Origin: Caproicibacter sp047833665
GTDB taxonomy: Bacteria > Bacillota > Clostridia > Oscillospirales > Acutalibacteraceae
Direction of reading: 5' to 3'
DNA: 64,000 nt
NCBI GenBank assembly: GCA_047833665.1
Contig: CP181261.1
Coordinates: 186,001 to 250,000, forward strand
Position 1 is the first letter of the stretch, and each line of letters begins with the position of its first letter. Both the position numbers and the translations under genes were made by a program. Under the pieces are notes generated by a model. It made no database searches. It was not told the DNA's origin and saw nothing but the letters and a program-made list of their open reading frames with translations. This document shows, one piece after another, positions 34,270-43,171 of this stretch.

Positions 34270-35211
34270 TTACTCTGCTTTGCCTGCACAGCCAAGAACT
34301 GCTGTAATCTTGTGTTCAACCATTCCTTTAATCGCCTCACGAGCTGGGCCGAGATACTGGCGCGGATCGAAGTGGTCCGGATGCTCTGCAAAGTATTTAC
34401 GCACACTCGCAGTCATGGCCAGACGGAGGTCGGAGTCAATATTAATCTTGCAGACAGCCATGCTCGCCGCTTTGCGCAGCATATCTTCCGGAATACCAAT
34501 TGCATTCGGCATTTTGCCGCCGTACTGATTGATTATTTCTACAAATTCCGGAATTACGCTGGAAGCGCCGTGTAAAACAATCGGGAATCCCGGCAGACGT
34601 TTGGAAACTTCCTCTAAAATATCAAAACGGAGCTGAGGTTTTTGTCCCGGCTTAAACTTATATGCTCCGTGGCTTGTTCCGATGGCGATGGCCAAGGAAT
34701 CCACACCGGTGCTTTTTACGAAATCCTGAACCTGATCCGGGTCGGTGAATTGTGCTTTATCATCCGAGACATTAACCGCATCTTCAATTCCCGCAAGTCT
34801 GCCAAGCTCGGCTTCTACCGTTACGTTGTATTTGTGAGCATAGTCCACTACCTTTTTGGTTTCCTCCACATTTTCTTCATAAGGTTTCGAGGAACCGTCG
34901 AACATTACACTGGTAAATCCCCCATCAATGCAGTCTTTGCAAACCTCATAAGAGGCACCGTGATCCAAGTGAAGTGCAATGGGTAAATCCGGATGTTCTG
35001 CAACCGCCGCTTCCACCAGCTTTACAAGATAAGTGTGGGAAGCGTATTTGCGCGCACCTGCGGAAGCCTGCAGAATAACCGGAGCCTTCAATTCAGCGCA
35101 TGCTTCGGTAATACCCTGCACAATTTCCATATTGTTTACGTTGAATGCACCGATTGCGTATCCTCCTTCGTATGCCTTTTTAAACATCTCTTTCGTGTTG
35201 ACCAACGACAT
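34270..35211 (-). CDS. fba: Class II fructose-bisphosphate aldolase
   Basis: Zinc-dependent aldolase of glycolysis and gluconeogenesis. 313 residues, family length. Zinc and substrate residues are visible: ALHLDHGASYEVCKDCID (catalytic Asp and zinc His), AELGRLAG, TSHGAYKFKPG (zinc His), VLHGASSV (zinc His) and KINIDSDLRLA. It ends in GCAGKAE. Single-gene unit. Confidence 0.96.
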   Translation of the reverse strand: MSLVNTKEMFKKAYEGGYAIGAFNVNNMEIVQGITEACAELKAPVILQASAGARKYASHTYLVKLVEAAVAEHPDLPIALHLDHGASYEVCKDCIDGGFTSVMFDGSSKPYEENVEETKKVVDYAHKYNVTVEAELGRLAGIEDAVNVSDDKAQFTDPDQVQDFVKSTGVDSLAIAIGTSHGAYKFKPGQKPQLRFDILEEVSKRLPGFPIVLHGASSVIPEFVEIINQYGGKMPNAIGIPEDMLRKAASMAVCKINIDSDLRLAMTASVRKYFAEHPDHFDPRQYLGPAREAIKGMVEHKITAVLGCAGKAE

Positions 35212-35315
35212 CGGCTTTCACTCCCATAATTTATATTTGTGCTTATTATACCGCATAATATGGAAAAGATAAATATGGTATCGAATAGTCTGTTAATAAA
35301 TTGCTTAATCTCGTT

Positions 35316-36083
35316 TTAAAACAGTTCGGGATGATTTCGGCTGTAGTGGAAAATATATTGCTGCGCAATTCCCGCGTACTTCCCAAAGTCCTCCGGTTTT
35401 TTCCCGGGAAACAACACTTTCATCGCACGTTTCATCCAAACATCCATCGGGAATGCCTCCAGCCTGTGCAGACCATAAAGCAGTACACAGTCCGCTACTT
35501 TTGGGCCGACCCCCTCAAGTGCCATCAATTCACGGCGTGCCTGTTCCAAGGGCAAACGGCCCAGACGTTCAAAATCCAGCTTGCCCTCTGCCAATTTGCG
35601 CGCGGCGCCAATGAGATACCCTGCGCGGTATCCACAGCCGAGTGCGCGCAAGTCCTGCTCCGAAAGGCGAGCAAGCGTTTCCGGTTCGGGAAAAGAAGCG
35701 CAACCCTCCGCCGGCTCGCCATATGACCGGCACAAACGAGAGACAAGGCTCTTAATTCTCTTTATATTGTTGCATTGGGACAAAAGAAAAGAACAGAGGG
35801 CTTCCCACGGGTCCTGATTCAGAATTCTGATGTCCGGTGCATAGCATACAGCTTCCGCCAAAACCGGATCCTGCGCACTGAACTGTCTGCGGATGGCGTC
35901 GTAATCAAGTTCCATGTCAAAATAATGTGCCCAGAACGCATCGCTCAGTACAGTGTTCAAATTTTCCCGTGTGATATGTACGCATCTGTTCCCCGCACAC
36001 CCGCTCCAAGAACCATCCGGCAGGCGTTCCCAGCGGAAACACTGCCCACAGTCCAGTGTCTGACCCAATGACTCCAGATTCAT
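35316..36083 (-). CDS. 8-oxoguanine DNA glycosylase (OGG1 type)
   Basis: Base-excision repair enzyme that removes oxidised guanine and nicks the backbone. 255 residues. The N-terminal OGG_N part opens LGQTLDCGQCFRWERL; the HhH-GPD core has LEGVGPKVADCVLLYGL, with the catalytic Lys in GPKVADC, and the catalytic Asp in FPMDVWMKR. The helix-hairpin-helix and the Lys/Asp pair separate it from AlkA-type enzymes, which lack the Lys. Confidence 0.93.
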   Translation of the reverse strand: MNLESLGQTLDCGQCFRWERLPDGSWSGCAGNRCVHITRENLNTVLSDAFWAHYFDMELDYDAIRRQFSAQDPVLAEAVCYAPDIRILNQDPWEALCSFLLSQCNNIKRIKSLVSRLCRSYGEPAEGCASFPEPETLARLSEQDLRALGCGYRAGYLIGAARKLAEGKLDFERLGRLPLEQARRELMALEGVGPKVADCVLLYGLHRLEAFPMDVWMKRAMKVLFPGKKPEDFGKYAGIAQQYIFHYSRNHPELF

Positions 36084-36180
36084 CCTTTTCCCTCGTCTTC
36101 GTCTTTTAATCAGCGCCTATTATACCATGCACTCAAAATGGCTTCAACCTCCTTAAAATCAATACGCACTGTTATTATTA

Positions 36181-36310
36181 AAGCAGCCGACACAAAAATT
36201 AAGTTTACATAATATTTTATGTAATTTTATGAATCCACACTTTCCACATTAGATACAACCGAGTTATTAACATTTTCCACAGAGTTTTCCACAGCTTGTT
36301 AACGGATATT
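36181..36310 (+). promoter_or_regulatory. AT-rich stretch with four DnaA-box-like sites
   Basis: TTTTCCACA occurs at 36273-36281 and 36285-36293, one mismatch from the DnaA box TTATCCACA. CTTTCCACA (36240-36248) and GAATCCACA (36231-36239) are weaker. An AT-rich block (36198-36230) lies to the left. The gene-less stretch 36084-36489 holds little else besides the rlmB promoter. Confidence 0.5.
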
Positions 36311-36438
36311 ATGTCAACCTATGTAAATACGGCGCGTATAATTGGCTCAACCACGCCATTTTTTGTCATAAAACCGATGTATATATTCCCGGTTGACAAA
36401 TAAACTTCCGTGAAAAGTCTGTTGAATCGTGTAAAATA

Positions 36439-36448
36439 TGGTATAATA
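36439..36448 (+). promoter_or_regulatory. Extended -10 promoter element of rlmB
   Basis: TGGTATAAT lies about 45 nt ahead of the start codon. A -35 box is not clear (TTGAAT is only 14 nt away). Confidence 0.45.
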
Positions 36449-36489
36449 TCGATTATCAGCACAGGATATTTGATTTGGAGAGGTGCAAG

Positions 36490-37260
36490 TTGAAAAAGGG
36501 CGGAATACAACAAATGGACAACGGCGTAATTGCCGGAAGAAATGCCGTGGCAGAAGCTCTGCGCAGCGGCAGAGCAATTGATAAAATCTACCTAGCGCGC
36601 GGGGAAAGGACCGGTTCGGTAAATGCCCTTATCGCAAAAGCAAAACAGCGGCGTATTCCCGTTAAGGAAGTTGACCCGAAAAAATTGGACTTTTTATGCG
36701 CGGGGGCAGTCCATCAAGGGGTTGCGGCTATTGCCGCGGCAAAGGAATACGCAACTGTTGATGATATGTTCCGCCTTGCTGAGAAACGCGGAGAACCGCC
36801 GTTTCTTATTGTTGCCGACGGGCTGGAAGATCCACACAATCTCGGTGCTATTCTGCGCGTAGCGGAATGCGCGGGTGCACACGGGGTAATTCTTCCGTCG
36901 CGCCGCAGTGTTGGGCTGACATGGGCCGTAGGGAAATCGAGCGCCGGGGCGGTGGAATATGTTCCGGTGGCACGGGTTACAAACCTTGCCAGCACTCTGG
37001 AGGATTTAAAAAAGCGCGGTGTTTGGATTTACGCTGCCGATATGGACGGTCAGCCTTGGTGCGGTGTGGATTATTCCGGCGCCGCCGCAGTGGTCATCGG
37101 TTCGGAGGGTTTCGGAGTCAGCCGACTGGTAAAAGAAAAATCAGATTTTGTAATATCCCTGCCGATAAGGGGAAAGATAAATTCGCTTAATGCTTCCGTC
37201 GCATGCGGCATTATCTGTTACGAAATTGCCCGCCAGCGGCTTGGAATTAAGACAAAATGA
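36490..37260 (+). CDS. rlmB: 23S rRNA (guanosine-2'-O-)-methyltransferase RlmB-type (SpoU/TrmH)
   Basis: Knotted SPOUT methyltransferase acting on 23S rRNA. 256 residues: N-terminal substrate-binding domain (about 10-85, IAGRNAVAEALRSG) and a SpoU domain with motif 1 DGLEDPHNLGAILRVAECAG, motif 2 VVIGSEGFGVSRLV and motif 3 ISLPIRGKINSLNASVACGI. The TTG at 36490 lies 7 nt after GGAGAGG and is the likely start. The pseudo-ATPase gene follows at 18 nt. Confidence 0.93.
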   Translation: MKKGGIQQMDNGVIAGRNAVAEALRSGRAIDKIYLARGERTGSVNALIAKAKQRRIPVKEVDPKKLDFLCAGAVHQGVAAIAAAKEYATVDDMFRLAEKRGEPPFLIVADGLEDPHNLGAILRVAECAGAHGVILPSRRSVGLTWAVGKSSAGAVEYVPVARVTNLASTLEDLKKRGVWIYAADMDGQPWCGVDYSGAAAVVIGSEGFGVSRLVKEKSDFVISLPIRGKINSLNASVACGIICYEIARQRLGIKTK

Positions 37261-37278
37261 CACGGGAGAGCGGATCGA

Positions 37279-40200
37279 ATGGACGAAAACGGAAAAACTC
37301 CGCAGAAAGATTATTCGGTCGAAGAAATCCTTGCGGAGGCACGTATCATCAAAAACCGGGAACCACCCCCGGCTCAAGATACCGCGCGGAATGAACCAAA
37401 AAACCGTGAAGAAATTCTGCGTCAAGCACGCCGCGCACTGAATATGGAAGCAGGATCCGATGGGCCTGCCGGCGGTGGTAAAACGGAAAATTCGGAATCG
37501 GAGACAAAACCGGAAAAAAAGAAGAAAAAACATCGTTTTTCTTTGTTTGGCCGCAAAAAAAAGCGTGAGGAATGGCGCGAAGAAGATGATCTTTACTACG
37601 GCCTGCAGCTGCGCTCTTTGGAAGAATATCGCAAAGAATACGAAAAAACCATCCTTGCGGAGGGGAAATCCCCCGATGAAGACAATACCGGCGCCAGCTT
37701 CCCCTATTTATTTGATGGAAGCGGGGAAAACGACGCGCCCGATATGACTGAAACCTTTGAGCGCATTCACAGGGAACGCCATGAGCGGCTTGAAAAAATC
37801 ATGCGTCAAGCGGGCCTTGACCCGGATGAAATTCTTCCACAGGAATCCCCTGTGCATCAGCCGGAAGTTCCCGTACCCGGTCCATCGCAGCCGGAGATTC
37901 CACGGCCGGAACGCCCGCACGACCCCGCGGTAACCCCCGGGCCTAAAAGGGAGCCGGAACCGCAGCGCCCTGCTACACAGCCCGTTCCGGAACCCCCCGC
38001 CAAGCCGGAAATTACCACCGATTCTGAGGAAAACAGCCCTGAGGACAGCATGGAATCCCCCGAACCGGAGGACATCGAACCCGCCAAAGCGGAAGAAACC
38101 CCGCCTGTACCCGTAAAAGAACCTGCAAAAGTTCCTCCAAAGGCAAAAGAGGAACGGCGTACCCCGCCGCCGCGAACGGAACCAACGAACGGCACAAAGC
38201 CCAATTACCGTTTCGACAGCGCACCGATACACACGGTAGAGCCAAAATCCCTGCAGGAAATCTTAGAAGCGGAGGCAGCGGCATATCCACTTCCGGAGCC
38301 GCCCGAACCCATTCCATTCCCGAAACAGGACACGGTGCCGCAGGAGGAATCCAGCGAATTGCCCGCCGACGGCCAAACAGCACACAATGCACAGCCGGAG
38401 GCATCAGAGGAATCCTCGGATACTTTAGAGGGATCTTCGTTATCGGACGAACAAATGCCTCCGACTGCTTCGGAGTCCGAGGAGGAAATGCCCTCGCACG
38501 GTACACAGAAGAAATTCCGGTTATTCGGCTCAGAAGAACCGGTTGAGCCGTATGACGAGCCGCCCACCGAGCAGGAGGAACTGGATGATTACACAGACCC
38601 TGCAGACGCGCCCTCCATTCGGCACGACCTTCTGAAAAACCTTACCCGGCTGTCGCTTCGGCTGGCCGTTACTGGGATTGCAACCCTGCTTCTTCTTGCC
38701 ATCGGGATTCTGGCAGAATATCCGGCGGTTTTGCCGTCGGAACTACATACTATTTTAATCAGTCCGTCGTATCCGATTATTCAGCTTGTTTTTCTGCTAA
38801 TTGCCGCCGGTTTTAACCTTCCCACTTTGTGGAACGGAATCAAAGGAATGACCTCATTCCAAGCAAACGCAGATTCGGCAGTTTCTGTTGCGGTTTTGGC
38901 CGCCCTGATACAGAATATTGTCTTGCTCATGCTTGGCATCCCGCAGGGAGTCTACCTGTATGCCCCGCTCGCCGCAGCGGCGATGCTTCTAAACACCGCC
39001 GGCAAATTCAGCATGATGCGGCGCATTTATTTAAATTTCCGCTGTCTGTGTGCCAAAGACCGCAAATACGCCGTGCGTCTTTACAACGACTACAATACAG
39101 CTCTTCGCTTAGCGCAAGACTGCGTATTGGGCGAACCGCGCATCGCCTATCAGTCGGAAGCGAAGTTTTTGAACAACTTTTTAAAAATTTCTTACGCACC
39201 GGACCCGGCCGATCATCTTTCTCAAATTCTATCCCCCGCAGGGTTTCTGCTCAGTTTGGCTCTGTGCGCTGCATCCGCATTTCTTACGCCCGACGGCGGT
39301 TTTACTGAAGCGGTAACCATTTTTGCCGTTTCCTGCTGCATTTGCGTCCCGTTTACGAACATGCTGTGCGTCAATCTTCCTGTTTCCCGCCTGTGTTCGA
39401 TTGCCCGCCGCAGCGGTTCTCTGCTGACCGGATGGGCAGCAATCGACCGATTCAGCGAAACCAATGCCGTCATGCTGGATGCACAGGACCTGTTTCCGCG
39501 TGGAACGGTCATTTTAAACGGAATCCGCACCTTTGCCGGACAGCGAATTGACGAAGCAATTTTAGACGCCGCCGCACTGATGTGCACAGTAGGCGGCCCT
39601 CTTGCCGACGTATTCGACCAAATTATCAAAAGCCGCCGAGATATTCTGCCGGAAATCAGCCAGACCGTCTACGAGGACGGCAGGGGCGTTGTGGGAATCG
39701 TTTCCGGCCGGCAGATTCTCATCGGCAGTCGAGAATTGATGCAGGCGCACGGCATCCAACCGCCGTCGCGCGATTATGAGAAAAAGTATATTCAAAGCGG
39801 GAAAAGGCTGGTATATCTGGCTTCCGAAGGGAGCCTTGTGGCCATGTTCATCATCAATTACCGCTCCGATCTGCACCGCTCGCAGGTTCTCCGCAGAATG
39901 GAACGCAACGGAATCGGCCTGATTGTTCGCACAAGCGACCCGAATATCACGCCGCGCTTTTTAGCTGAGTGCTTCGGCCTTTACGAGCAGGAAATCACCG
40001 TTCTGCCGGAACATCTCGGCAAAATTTACACCGATTTGGTATCCGCCGAACCGGACCGCACGGACGCAATGCTCGCCACAAAGGGACGTCCATTCGCAAT
40101 GATACGCCTGCTGACCGGGTGTATCCGCCAGCGTGCAAACATCACCGCCGCCGTTGCACTGCAGGCCGCGGCAGTCGGGCTGGGATTCGCGCTTGTGGCT

Positions 40201-40311
40201 TTTCTGTCGCTTTATTCCGGACTTGAGCAGCTCAGCCTGATCGCTCTGTCGATTTATGAACTGTTTTGGGCCGTCGCCGTCCTTCTGGTTCCACGCATTC
40301 GCCGTCCATAG
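37279..40311 (+). CDS. P-type-ATPase-like pseudoenzyme with long disordered N-terminus
   Basis: 1010 residues. Residues 1-450 are Pro/Glu/Lys-rich and look disordered. From about 455 a membrane part begins, with spans near 457-482, 494-515, 530-575, 650-690 and 940-1005. The layout mirrors heavy-metal P-type ATPases: SCCICVPFTNMLCVNLPVSR replaces the CPC span, then MLDAQDLFPRG stands where DKTGTLT should be (about 732). GRGVVGIVSGRQILIGSREL resembles the N-domain, and MERNGIGLIVRTSDPN resembles the GDN hinge. The DKTGT, TGE and GDGxND motifs are all missing, so ATP-driven transport is unlikely. I cannot name a function. Follows rlmB by 18 nt. Confidence 0.72.
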   Translation: MDENGKTPQKDYSVEEILAEARIIKNREPPPAQDTARNEPKNREEILRQARRALNMEAGSDGPAGGGKTENSESETKPEKKKKKHRFSLFGRKKKREEWREEDDLYYGLQLRSLEEYRKEYEKTILAEGKSPDEDNTGASFPYLFDGSGENDAPDMTETFERIHRERHERLEKIMRQAGLDPDEILPQESPVHQPEVPVPGPSQPEIPRPERPHDPAVTPGPKREPEPQRPATQPVPEPPAKPEITTDSEENSPEDSMESPEPEDIEPAKAEETPPVPVKEPAKVPPKAKEERRTPPPRTEPTNGTKPNYRFDSAPIHTVEPKSLQEILEAEAAAYPLPEPPEPIPFPKQDTVPQEESSELPADGQTAHNAQPEASEESSDTLEGSSLSDEQMPPTASESEEEMPSHGTQKKFRLFGSEEPVEPYDEPPTEQEELDDYTDPADAPSIRHDLLKNLTRLSLRLAVTGIATLLLLAIGILAEYPAVLPSELHTILISPSYPIIQLVFLLIAAGFNLPTLWNGIKGMTSFQANADSAVSVAVLAALIQNIVLLMLGIPQGVYLYAPLAAAAMLLNTAGKFSMMRRIYLNFRCLCAKDRKYAVRLYNDYNTALRLAQDCVLGEPRIAYQSEAKFLNNFLKISYAPDPADHLSQILSPAGFLLSLALCAASAFLTPDGGFTEAVTIFAVSCCICVPFTNMLCVNLPVSRLCSIARRSGSLLTGWAAIDRFSETNAVMLDAQDLFPRGTVILNGIRTFAGQRIDEAILDAAALMCTVGGPLADVFDQIIKSRRDILPEISQTVYEDGRGVVGIVSGRQILIGSRELMQAHGIQPPSRDYEKKYIQSGKRLVYLASEGSLVAMFIINYRSDLHRSQVLRRMERNGIGLIVRTSDPNITPRFLAECFGLYEQEITVLPEHLGKIYTDLVSAEPDRTDAMLATKGRPFAMIRLLTGCIRQRANITAAVALQAAAVGLGFALVAFLSLYSGLEQLSLIALSIYELFWAVAVLLVPRIRRP

Positions 40312-40360
40312 GAGACCTCTGGGGGCAGCACCGCAGTTTTTACTTGAAAACTTAAAAAAC

Positions 40361-40395
40361 GCCGTCCGAAAAGTATTTCCGGACGGCACTTTTTC
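40361..40395 (+). terminator. Terminator of rlmB/pseudo-ATPase operon
   Basis: GCCGTCCG (40361-40368) pairs with CGGACGGC (40380-40387), followed by ACTTTTTC. Confidence 0.85.
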
Positions 40396-40557
40396 TGCCT
40401 CTGCTAAAGGAAAATGAAATCTATTTGCATGGCCTCTGGTCATTTGGTACGGACTTGTGCTACCATGGAGGTGGATTACAGCTCGTCATATCCTTCGATA
40501 TCCGAACGGTATCGGTTAACGTCAGCAGTAAGATGAATGAAAAAGGTGGGTTACAAT

Positions 40558-41250
40558 ATGCTGCCTGATGAAATGGAAGCTCTCATTCGCTCTCGTCAGA
40601 GTACAAGAAAAACCAAACAGAAGAACCAACTTCCCCATGCAGCAGCCATCGTGCTTTTTGCATGTGCAGCTGCAGGACTGCTGTGGCTGTACCGAAAGAG
40701 TTACCTTGTGTTCTGGGTTGTGGGAATTGCTATCGGCATTGTATTAAGATACTCCCGATTTTGTTTTGCGGCGGCTTTCCGAGACCCCGTGCTGATACAC
40801 AACACCAAACTGATGCGCGCTCTGCTGCTCGCCCTGATGATAAGTTCCGCGGGGTTTGCCGTTGTTCAATACCGATATCTGCAAAACCATCCGAATGCCG
40901 ATTACTCCGAAATTCCCGGAATTCTAAACCCCGTTGGACTCCATACGGCGGTGGGTGCTTTTCTGTTTGGTGTTGGAATGGTGATAGCAGGGGGCTGTGC
41001 CTCCGGCGTACTGATGCGGATTGGAGAAGGACATGCCCTGCCGTGGTTTGCGCTGTTGGGATTCTGTGTGGGAACAGTCCTTGGCGCAAATAACTATCCG
41101 TTTTGGTTTAACAACATGATTCATAACACCGCAGTCATCTATTTCCCGGAACATTTAAATTTCAGCATTGTCTTGCTCATACAGACCGCGGTTTTAATTG
41201 GACTATATTGTCTTGCATCCTGGTATCAGCGCAGGAAAAACAAAGGTTAA
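40558..41250 (+). CDS. YeeE/YedE half-transporter A
   Basis: Membrane protein of the YeeE/YedE (thiosulfate/sulfane-sulfur) family, half-length. 230 residues: a basic cytosolic start, then about five spans, with the family core GVGMVIAGGCASGVLMRIGEGH around residues 140-160; the Cys is the predicted sulfur relay. ATG 40558 is chosen because AAGGTGGG lies 8 nt before it. TusA and the second half follow, which resembles PmpA/PmpB pairs. Its homologue at 46091 has both halves fused. Confidence 0.88.
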   Translation: MLPDEMEALIRSRQSTRKTKQKNQLPHAAAIVLFACAAAGLLWLYRKSYLVFWVVGIAIGIVLRYSRFCFAAAFRDPVLIHNTKLMRALLLALMISSAGFAVVQYRYLQNHPNADYSEIPGILNPVGLHTAVGAFLFGVGMVIAGGCASGVLMRIGEGHALPWFALLGFCVGTVLGANNYPFWFNNMIHNTAVIYFPEHLNFSIVLLIQTAVLIGLYCLASWYQRRKNKG

Positions 41251-41266
41251 TAAGCGGAGGCCACTG

Positions 41267-41491
41267 ATGAAAGTAAAAGACTTGGATTGTTTATATGAAT
41301 CTTGCCCGATTCCCCTGATTAAGGCAATTCGGGAGTTAAAAACTCTGGAGTCCGGAGACATTTTGGTTGTTCATTCAGATGAAAGCTGTGTCGGCGTTAT
41401 CATGACCGAATGGGCGGAGCAGAACCATTACCCCATTCGGGTAACCGAAACAGACACCGGAGAGTGGGAAATCTACCTTCAAAAGCCGTAA
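41267..41491 (+). CDS. TusA/SirA-family sulfur carrier
   Basis: 74 residues, the normal TusA length. The relay cysteine is in CPIPLIKAIRELK (C-P-x-P motif) near residue 13, followed by the GDILVVHSDE strand and a C-terminal ITV-like strand pair. It would take sulfur from the channel and hand it to acceptors inside the cell. ATG 41267 follows GCGGAGG. It sits between the two YeeE halves, 16 and 27 nt away. Confidence 0.93.
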   Translation: MKVKDLDCLYESCPIPLIKAIRELKTLESGDILVVHSDESCVGVIMTEWAEQNHYPIRVTETDTGEWEIYLQKP

Positions 41492-41518
41492 CATCGGCGG
41501 AAAGGAAGGGTTAAAGCA

Positions 41519-42037
41519 ATGAAGCAATGGCTGAAAAAACCTTGGCCGTTCTGGGTTGGCGGAATTCTGCTTGGAACACTCAATGTGGTTCTTTTAGTTT
41601 TCGGCGGCACTCCATGGCAAGTTGCCGGCGGCTATTTGCTGTGGGGCGCAGAGTCCTTGAATCTTGCCGGATTCAATCCGTTCGAATGGGATTATTTCAA
41701 ACTCTACAACACAAGGTATCAGGACCTTATCGCCGACGGCCATATTCTAATTAACGAGTATACACTTTTAAACATCGGTGTGGTCGTGGGTGCGCTGATT
41801 GCCACCTTACTGGCATCGCAGTTTAAATGGGGAAAAATAAAAAGCCGCCGGCACGCCGCGTTCGCATTTTTGGGAGGCCTCTTGATGGGGTATGGCTCCC
41901 GTTTGACCGGCGGGTGCAATATCGGCGGATTTTTCAGCGGAATTCCATCCTTTTCCCTGCATGCTTGGGTTTTCTGGATTTTTATCACGCTGGGCGCGTG
42001 GTTTGGAACAAAAATTTTAATCCGGTATTTAACATAA
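41519..42037 (+). CDS. YeeE/YedE half-transporter B
   Basis: 172 residues, about five spans, with the core GYGSRLTGGCNIGGFFSG near residues 122-139. This equals the C-terminal half of full-length YeeE (compare GIGTRLANGCNVGAL in the 46091 gene). Together with half A it should make one channel. It ends 9 nt before the convergent LysR gene. Confidence 0.9.
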   Translation: MKQWLKKPWPFWVGGILLGTLNVVLLVFGGTPWQVAGGYLLWGAESLNLAGFNPFEWDYFKLYNTRYQDLIADGHILINEYTLLNIGVVVGALIATLLASQFKWGKIKSRRHAAFAFLGGLLMGYGSRLTGGCNIGGFFSGIPSFSLHAWVFWIFITLGAWFGTKILIRYLT

Positions 42038-42046
42038 ATAATACGT

Positions 42047-42937
42047 TCAGCAAAATCCCCTTCTGTTGGAAAGAATAAATTCCACAAACTTTTTTTCGCA
42101 GTCTCGGAGCATATCATCTTTGCGGTATGCAAGATAGTAGTGAAAACAAATCTGCAAATCCGGCACCGTGATTGGCTTGAGTGTACCGTCTTTTAACTCT
42201 TTTTTAATCATCAGCTTTGGCAAAAATGCAAAGCCATCCCCCGCCGAAACCGAGGATTTAATGGCAGCGGGGGAATCAAGACTGTAAATCACATTCATCT
42301 GGTCCATACTAACCCCTGCTTCCTGCAAGGCTTTTTCCAGCAAATACGTTGTGCTGGACTCTTTTTCCCGCAGGATCAGGGGTATTTGTTTTAACTCGTT
42401 GAGGGAAACTGTTTTTTTGTTGCCCCAATTGTGTCCCACTAGAACCAGTTCATCGGAAATAATCGTTTTGGTTACAACATGGTCTGTTTCGGGCCTATCC
42501 TGAATAATTCCAATGTTAATTGTGTGGTCGAGAAGTTTTGAAATTACTTGAGAGGAGTTCATCAGTTTTACTTGAATTTCAACATCACTGTAAAATTTTT
42601 TAAAAATATAGATGCTGCACGGAAGAGCATCTTCTCCAACGGCTCTGCAGGAACCGATAATCAGTTTCGGATGGCTTTCCCGCAGGCTGTTTAGATCCCG
42701 TTTGATATTGCCTTTGATAGACAAAATCGTACTGGCGTAATTATAAACCACTTTGCCCTCTTCCGTCAGTTTAACCCCTTTGTTGCTGCGCTGCAGCAGT
42801 TTTGTTCCCATTTCATTTTCCAAGTTTTTCAGCTGCAAGCTCAGCCCCGGCTGCGTCATGTGAAGCGCGGCCGCCGCTTTGGAGATGCTGTTATATTTAA
42901 CGGCCGTATAAAACGACTCCAGATATTGCAGATTCAT
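42047..42937 (-). CDS. LysR-family regulator (CysB/CysL-like)
   Basis: 296 residues. N-terminal HTH (about 1-60: LESFYTAVKYNSISKAAAALHMTQPGLSLQ core) and a substrate-binding effector domain (about 90-290). It is divergent from the ABC operon and convergent with the YeeE/TusA genes, so it likely controls one or both in response to sulfur supply. The upstream gap holds a TATAAT (43098-43103 region) with a poor -35 box, as expected for an activator-dependent promoter. Effector unknown. Confidence 0.92.
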   Translation of the reverse strand: MNLQYLESFYTAVKYNSISKAAAALHMTQPGLSLQLKNLENEMGTKLLQRSNKGVKLTEEGKVVYNYASTILSIKGNIKRDLNSLRESHPKLIIGSCRAVGEDALPCSIYIFKKFYSDVEIQVKLMNSSQVISKLLDHTINIGIIQDRPETDHVVTKTIISDELVLVGHNWGNKKTVSLNELKQIPLILREKESSTTYLLEKALQEAGVSMDQMNVIYSLDSPAAIKSSVSAGDGFAFLPKLMIKKELKDGTLKPITVPDLQICFHYYLAYRKDDMLRDCEKKFVEFILSNRRGFC

Positions 42938-43146
42938 CTTTATTTCACATCCAGAAGGAATTAATTCGATAAAAATCGATAAAAATCATTTTTATTTTAG
43001 CATTAGTCCCAAAAAAAATAAAGACTGTGTTCCACATTCCCATAGGAAATATTTATACAGCATAACAAACCTTTATTATAGCTTCGTAATATTTTGTATT
43101 ATAATTAACATAGATTGAGAGAAATTTAACAAACACTTCCGGTAAA

Positions 43147-43156
43147 CGGTATACCG
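43147..43156. promoter_or_regulatory. Small palindrome just upstream of the ABC permease gene
   Basis: CGGTATACCG is a perfect 10-bp palindrome 16 nt before the ATG, within the leader. It may be a regulator half-site pair or a small hairpin. Confidence 0.3.
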
Positions 43157-43171
43157 AAAAAACTCGAATAT

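Noticed and set aside
36084..36310. The chromosomal origin oriC
   Set aside because: dnaA, dnaN and the usual neighbours are absent and the boxes are imperfect; only a DnaA-related site is suggested.
40465..40536. 23-codon upstream frame directly before the YeeE half A gene
   Set aside because: It has no ribosome site and no regulatory residues such as a run of Cys or Met; chance is the simplest explanation.
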